The notes below the pieces were generated by a model that saw nothing but the letters and a program-made list of their open reading frames with translations, was not told the origin of the DNA and made no database searches. 64,000 bases of DNA, taken from the NCBI RefSeq assembly GCF_020382885.2, contig NC_058504.1:22557545-22621544 (forward strand), given 5' to 3'. This document shows positions 42,536 through 64,000 of this stretch, one piece after another. The stretch's first letter is position 1, and every line of letters begins with the position of its first letter. Both the position numbers and the translations under genes were made by a program. Origin of the DNA: Scatophagus argus. Its lineage: Eukaryota; Chordata; Actinopteri; Scatophagidae.

Positions 42536-43470
42536 GGTGCTGATGCCAGTCTGAGATTGGACTTTCTCACACAGCAGCTGCTCTCATCACTCTGGACACT
42601 GCTCTGCCATTTTGTTTTTGTCCTTTTACATCGCTGGAGAAATCTTTCCTCTTTCAGCTCAATGTGAACTGAAGGTTTTGATATACATGATGGTCTCAGT
42701 AACATCAGAAATTTTATATATTCTTTTTTTTTTTCCTTTAACCCACCAAAGCCATACAAGTGAATATTGGCAAGCAATCGAGTGTTTACACAGAGGAGCC
42801 TTATTTACTGGAACTTGCAAGTCAACTGTTTGTCCAACAAAGATAGGATTTAAAGTTATCTTGCACAGAAACATCATTTACTTTGCTTGTATCCAATTTA
42901 TGAATTTGTTTGAGCTGGTGTCATGTTGTATGATTTTGGAAACGCTTCAAAATGTGAACCAGAAGTGATGATGAGAAAAACTCAGTCACTGTCTGTTACA
43001 CATATTGAGAGAGACGTGTCCAGATTTGTCCATATTTTTTAAAAGTCCAGTATTCATTTATCCATGATGCCGTTTCAGCCACAGTTAAAATAAATGAGGT
43101 CCTGCTGCTCAGCACCAGAGCTTTACAGCAGTAACGTCTTTCAGAGAGGAGAGGAGTGTAGAGGCTAGACTCAGTTCTTGTTTTTCAAATTTCAATAATT
43201 CTTTTGTAAATATTTTTTTTTTTATTTGCATTTTTTTTGTTTTTTTTCCAAGAAGACCTGGTTAAATAGTATGTTTTTTGTGTCTTTTTCTTCCACTTAC
43301 AACTGAATCTTTTGTTTCCTGAAATTTATTCAGAATCAAACAGTAGATTCAGCTAAAAAAAATAAAATCATTGTCAGGCATTTTCTCCCACTTTAAGTAC
43401 ATGCATTTTGCTGGTTGTACACATTTCCTATTAATATGTCTGTCTGTTCCATTAAAGCTGTTTAACCAGA
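42536..43470 (+). other. SMU1 3' UTR with candidate poly(A) signals
   Basis: Downstream of the TGA at 42,533-42,535 are AATAAA motifs at 43,089-43,094 and 43,361-43,366 and ATTAAA at 43,451-43,456. T-rich stretches surround 43,200-43,260. The true cleavage site cannot be chosen from sequence alone. Confidence 0.45.
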
Positions 43471-44450
43471 ACAGCGAAATGAGCATCTTTAAGTTGTTTT
43501 TGTTGTGAATCTGAACCTTAAGGAGAATATATAAACATTTTTCAGCATACAGTCATTACTGAACTCCCAGCTATGTATGCTGACTCTGTTTCATAGAAAG
43601 AGGGAGGGTTGACTGAGTTTGATCCCTGAATAAACTCTGCAGAGTGGAGGGTCAAGTCAGCAAGCAAGATGCCAGGATTTTCATTACCTCTTCAAAATAA
43701 AAGCACACATTCTTCACTTCACATCTCTGCCACCCCATTTTCAAACTTGCTCCTAAGAAGTATCTGGCAATCAGTAGATAAAGTGGAAACTGTTAAAATG
43801 TTTAAATGTTAATCTCCAACTTGACCAATTTTCATGGTTGATGAAGCAAAGGTGAAAATTTGTCTGAAATCTTTGTTAGATAAGTTTCCCAGTAAAACTC
43901 TCCTTATTACAGTGTCTATAAATAAGACTCTTAAATTATAATTTAAGTATCCAACAATTCTTCGCCTTGATATACCTGAACATTGCAAACTTTGTCCATA
44001 AGATGTTTTTAGGCTTTCTATATTGTACTGTACGGGTGAAAACAATCATACCTTATACTGGGACTGCAGCCAATAATTTCCCAAAGCTGAATATGGTGTC
44101 TTCAAACTCTGATTCATCCAATCATCCAACTAAAGCTTAGATATGTTCAGTTTCATTTCATATATGTTGTAAAAACAGCAAATCTTTTGAGAAGCTTAAT
44201 CCAAACGCATTTTACTTGAAAAACTAAAGCCAGTAGTTTCACGTAATTTTCAACTACTTAACACTCAGTTTTGTTTAAATTCTTTTTTTACTCCAAAATG
44301 TACTACACGAAAACACAGCTTTTATTTTTAAAATCTGTGATGGAAAGTTGTTTTCACGCTGTGGGTGACATGAGGGTGTTGCAGAGCAGCAGGTCATAGA
44401 GGTTGAATGAGTGTTCAGTGTTGAAGGGGTTTCTGCTGGGTAGAGTTACT
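43471..44450. other. SMU1-CPXM1 intergenic interval
   Basis: About 1 kb of AT-rich DNA between the likely end of SMU1 and the CPXM1 start codon. It must hold the CPXM1 promoter and 5' UTR, but I see no clear TATA box or CpG-rich core. A further AATAAA lies near 43,629. Confidence 0.4.
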
Positions 44451-60211
<15,761 letters not shown>

Positions 60212-60440
60212 TGATGGTAAAAAGATAATGAGAACAAAGCAGAACCTGGTTCAGGTACTCATCTTCACTGGATTCATGTCACTTTCTTCTTTTAAGTGCT
60301 GTTTGAAGAGTTCACCTTCTGCTGTGGAGCAGCACCTGAGGGAACCGCTTCTTTCTTAAGGCCACATTTATGGTTGCTGTTAAGTCACGTTTCAGTTCCC
60401 ACAACACAATTAAATAAACTGTGGAGGCCATACCGACCTG
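60212..60440 (+). other. CPXM1 3' UTR with poly(A) signal
   Basis: After the TGA (60,209-60,211) the first canonical AATAAA is at 60,413-60,418 ('ttaaataaactg'). Cleavage probably falls about 15-30 bases later, leaving roughly 0.4 kb to the opposing ELP1 3' end. Confidence 0.5.
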
Positions 60441-60850
60441 TTTACAAAGGACAACTTCTTTATGTATGAAGAAACAAAAAGAAACTGGAATTAGTTTCCA
60501 TCCATGTCTGTCCAGACTCATCTGTATCTGTATCTGTAATCATTGACAGAGAGCTTCATCACACGGTGCAACAACCTGAAGCTCAGCATCATCCAAACCA
60601 ATCAGCTTCAAGTATGGATGCCACTGCTAAGAAACTACAAATTCTAAAACATGGACGTTTTGCTGTGGTATCAAATGAGATTCTTTCTTAAACAATTACT
60701 GAATCAATCAATTTAAAGTTCATTACAACCTTACTGTTTTTTGCATTCTTGTTCTTGTGGGTGTAAAACAAAAAAAAACATTGCATTTCTAGAAAGTTTC
60801 TGAACTGCAAAGAATGAAGACGTTTGTTAAGCGGAGGCACTAACTGAACC

Positions 60851-60856
60851 TTTATT
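60851..60856 (-). terminator. ELP1 poly(A) signal
   Basis: 'tttatt' on the plus strand is AATAAA on the minus strand, 54-59 bases downstream of the ELP1 stop codon at 60,910-60,912. The ELP1 3' UTR would therefore be very short. Confidence 0.55.
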
Positions 60857-60909
60857 TTTCACATAATTACCATTTGACATTACAGTTAAAGAAAAAATAA
60901 CAAAGTCAT

Positions 60910-63900
60910 TTAGGTGAGAACAGTGAGCTTCCACTTGACACGGTCTCTCATCTTTGGTGGCGTTAGGACTTCAGTGACTACAGGAAGGAAAAAAAAAATC
61001 ATGAGAAACAATGTTACCTCATCTGCATGTGAAAATTACTTTCCCACTGTCAATTAGATACCCGCTGTCTTTACTTTTCACAGCCAACTCATTCCTTTCT
61101 CACATGGCAAACATCAGATGAACTGAAATATCCAAAAGTTCTAACAGTGACCTGTGAGTGTTTATAATGAGTTGACAAATTCTGCTCACCTTGTTGTGAG
61201 GCTGCAGGTCTCTGCTGCTGCTGCTGCTGCTGCTGGAAAGAAGTCATGATGCTGTTGGCAGTCGAATTTGGCCCAGTGAGCTGAGAAGAACAAAACCAGT
61301 CAAATAAATATTACAAAAGAATATGTAAAAATTAAAATTCATTCCCTGTTTCCTGTCCTGAACGTGACACCAGAAAAAAACAGAATAACATGATACTGGT
61401 GTTCTATTTACCGGAGCTTGACTGTTCTGCAGGCTTTCAGGCCACACCTCAGGAACGGCTGCCTCCAGCATCTGCAGAGCCTCCTCGTAGGCCAGCTGCA
61501 GCTTCTCTGCCTGTTTGTCAAACTGGAAAAGCGCCAGGGCCTTCAGCAGGCTGTGAACTTCCTCTGCGGGGGGGGGGGATGAGCCATCAGTCAAACTGGA
61601 TGAATGACCACTGTGATTATACAGAAAACTGCTCCAAGAAAGAGGACTACATGTTTCAGTCTAGAATCAGACCACATTCCCCATCATCCTTCAAATCCAT
61701 CCACTTAATATTAGCAACCTAGCACAAAACCTCCCTATCAAACACACGAAGGTAAGTAAACAATTCAAAGTGTTTGTGTGTGTACCTCTCATCTTGTCCA
61801 CAGTGGAGATGATTTCACTCAGAGCGCACATCAGCGCTCTGTCCTCCATTGGGTTTCCCTCTTTCAGACTCAACTTCTTCCGCTCTGCTTTGCGGCGGTT
61901 CTTTGATGACCTCCTTCAGACGGAGAACGAATGTAAGTCCGCTAACCAAACTGAGGTCGCTTCAGCAGAATGTGAGCAACGGGTTTCAGATGTGTGTGCG
62001 TGTTTATCTTACGAGGAGATGCGAGAGTTGCTCTGGGAGTATTTGGAGCCGGTCATCACACTGCTGGCTTCAGAGTAAAGTTCGGCCTCAGGACAGTCAG
62101 GGCCGTCCTCGTCTGATGAAGAGGACAGAGGTTTACTGCTGCAGTTTTAGGCTTCAGCTGCTGAACACAAATCCATTTCCTTTTTAATGCTTTGCTAAGT
62201 TCCTTTTGGCCTCCGATGTTCAAATCCACATTTGAAAGAATGAAACAAGTTGACTCATATCCATATTGTGCTGACTGGTCTAACAAATTTTCATCAATGT
62301 TTTCACCTTTAAATAAATACTTTCTTTAAGGACCTTAAGTCTCTCTCACTTACATTCACCTAAGGAGGTGAATATTTGATACTGTACAGAAAACATTTTG
62401 GTGAGACAGAGCTGACCTAAAATCAAAACAACAGCTAAAACAGATGGTGAATGTTTGTCAGTTCAGACTTATTCTCACCCAGCATGTCCAGTCTGGCCTT
62501 CTCTTTCTGCTCTCGAACCACAGCCAGTCGGCTCCTGTGCCGTGTGAACGTGGCCACCTGAGTCTCCAGGAAGGCAGTCTGGGTGCTGATGGCTGACGCA
62601 GGAAAACGTGAAAGACATTAACACAAGATTTGTGTTTAGCCTCCTACTTTTATTTCTGAAGAATAGCTATAGTTAGCACGAGAAGCCACCAGGCTGAATT
62701 ATCCTTACCTTCCAGCAGGGCTGGTTTGAGGTTGGTTTCAGTGATGTCTTGTCTGTTGTGCATGTAAATCTGAAGCAGACAAAAACAAAATCTCACCAAG
62801 TGCCATCTAGTTCCATTACTGCAAAGAGAAGGCAGAAATCTCTACAGCCAATATCTCCAAAACTCTGCAGCTCACACCACAAAAATCCAGATGGATAAAC
62901 AGCAAGAACGTGGTATTTATAACTGACCAATCGAAGCGCCTCGTCCCAGACTGCACCAGTGATCAGAGCCAAGATAGCCTCCTCACAGTCCTATTGGAAA
63001 TAGAAATGTGGACTTTAAGCCTCAGTATGCAGCAAGAGACAAGAAGTGGCCTTTCGTGAGATGATTTTCAGAGTATATTAACTACAAAACCGAAGATCGT
63101 TTCACGTTAATTCATACTGCTGAGCTGTGGCAGGAAGCTGTTTCATTCAAAGCCGCTGCGTCAAGCAGCTTGTTGCTGAGGAGGATCTTACTTTGGCGTA
63201 CTGGTCCAGCAGCAGAGCAGCTTCTGAGTGCCGTCGCTGTTCAGTCAGCTTCTCTATAAGAGAGTGAAACAAGCTCTTTTACATGCAGTAGCTCCCCGGT
63301 GGATGCAGAGTCTCGGCTGCTAACCTGTCTGCATTTTCATCTTTCAGTTCGTCTACCTGTCGTCATGGTTACCTGCCAGGTCTCTAGCCAGCAGAGCTAA
63401 CTGGTCTGGTGGTAGAGGGATTTGCTGTGCCACACAGATGGCGTATCTCCAACTGGAGCTGCTGGCGAATGCCTGCAGGGCGCTGGCCAGCTCTCCACAT
63501 CGCCATAGCAACAGTCCGGCCTGCTCCGCCTGTTGCTGCTCCATCAGGTGCTGGGCATAGGCACAGCTCAGAGCCTAGAGGTCAGGGGTCACAGCAGGGG
63601 TTCACATGTTACTGTGGGGCCTTCTCCTAGTACATTTACTCAAGTGCTGCACTTATATACAGATTTAAAGTACTTGTACTTTACCTTGAGTATTTTCTTT
63701 TCATGTCACTTTCTACTTCTGTTCCATTACATTTCAAAGTGAAATATTGTAGGTTTTACTTTGTATATTTGACAGCTTTACTTAGTAGTTTACTAGTAGC
63801 TCATAAAATGTGATGTTTGGTTAGTTGATTATTCAGCTAAGTGTGTCCAGCTAACTGGAAACTATATATATTTTTTACATGAAGAAAATAATTAGCAGAT

Positions 63901-64000
63901 TAATGCATAATTAAAATAATCTTTAGTCCAATACAAAATAGTTGTCTAATCATCCAGTGTGATCAGATACAGAACAGTTACCATGGCCTTTGTACTGTCC
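60910..64000 (-). CDS. elp1: ELP1 (IKBKAP), Elongator scaffold, C-terminal part
   Basis: ELP1 is the largest Elongator subunit; the complex modifies the wobble uridine of tRNAs (cm5U/mcm5U pathway). The ELP1 C-terminus holds TPR-like helices, the dimerisation surface and a basic tRNA-binding stretch. Minus-strand exons, 5' to 3': 64,000-63,982 (partial), 63,574-63,373, 63,253-63,192, 62,990-62,928, 62,769-62,709, 62,592-62,479, 62,112-62,013, 61,913-61,786, 61,563-61,412, 61,280-61,190, 60,977-60,910. All introns are GT-AG and the ten complete exons give exactly 346 residues plus stop. Diagnostic phrases: ALSCAYAQHLMEQQQAEQAG, WDEALRLIYMHNRQDITETN, SSKNRRKAERKKLSLKEGNP, GPNSTANSIM and the final KMRDRVKWKLTVLT. 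The basic motif SSKNRRKAERKK is conserved. A run of eight Gln follows NSIMTSF. The gene continues beyond the right edge and converges on CPXM1. Confidence 0.95.
61212..61235 (-). repeat. (CAG)8 polyglutamine tract in ELP1 coding sequence
   Basis: Eight consecutive CAG codons (CTG on the plus strand) in the penultimate coding exon encode Q8, where mammalian ELP1 has only about three Gln. The pure codon repeat suggests recent slippage and likely length polymorphism. Confidence 0.9.
63625..63890 (+). mobile_element. hAT-like MITE remnant, ELP1 intron
   Basis: 'agtacatttactcaagtgct', 'aaagtacttgtactttacct', 'tgagtattttcttttcatgt', 'tctgttccattacatttcaa' and 'gacagctttacttagtagtt' follow the consensus order of the element also present at 6,886-7,240 and 37,407-37,520. 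It lies in the ELP1 intron between the exons ending at 63,982 and starting at 63,574. Confidence 0.6.

Overview
The window is vertebrate nuclear DNA, almost certainly from a percomorph-type teleost fish. Genes are split by GT-AG introns, long CA/GT microsatellites are common, and the dispersed repeats are of fish type: a tRNA-like SINE with a GGAT tail, L2/CR1-like LINEs with a GAATT-rich tail, Tc1-like transposon remnants and short hAT-like elements. There are no operons, CRISPR arrays, phage genes or rRNA genes. I could not identify the species.

Layout. Positions 1 to about 37,400 hold no protein-coding gene that I can support. This stretch is intergenic DNA, or possibly an intron of a gene outside the window, studded with microsatellites and transposon remnants. 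A few low-repeat stretches look like candidate conserved noncoding DNA. Positions 37,664-42,535 (+) carry a complete 12-exon SMU1 gene encoding 513 residues, a WD40 spliceosome factor. Positions 44,451-60,211 (+) carry a complete 15-exon gene for a carboxypeptidase X (best match CPXM1), about 791 residues: signal peptide, Lys-rich linker, discoidin domain, M14 carboxypeptidase domain, transthyretin-like domain and basic tail. Its introns hold a SINE and an antisense, multiply damaged LINE. Positions 60,910-64,000 (-) carry the last 11 coding exons of ELP1 (IKBKAP), the Elongator scaffold; its 5' part lies beyond the right edge. CPXM1 and ELP1 are convergent, with stop codons about 0.7 kb apart.

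The three genes serve unrelated processes (pre-mRNA splicing, extracellular matrix, tRNA wobble modification), so their adjacency is ordinary synteny and not a pathway. I rebuilt the exon structures by hand. Splice sites are all GT-AG and reading phase is kept across every junction, and SMU1 comes out at exactly the usual family length.

I found no convincing previously undescribed system. The more interesting observations are a near-perfect 370-bp foldback element, a SINE copy with an intact-looking pol III promoter inside CPXM1, a SINE inserted in a candidate noncoding element with a clean 11-bp target duplication, a hAT-like repeat remnant abutting the SMU1 promoter, and a candidate orphan exon near 35.9 kb.
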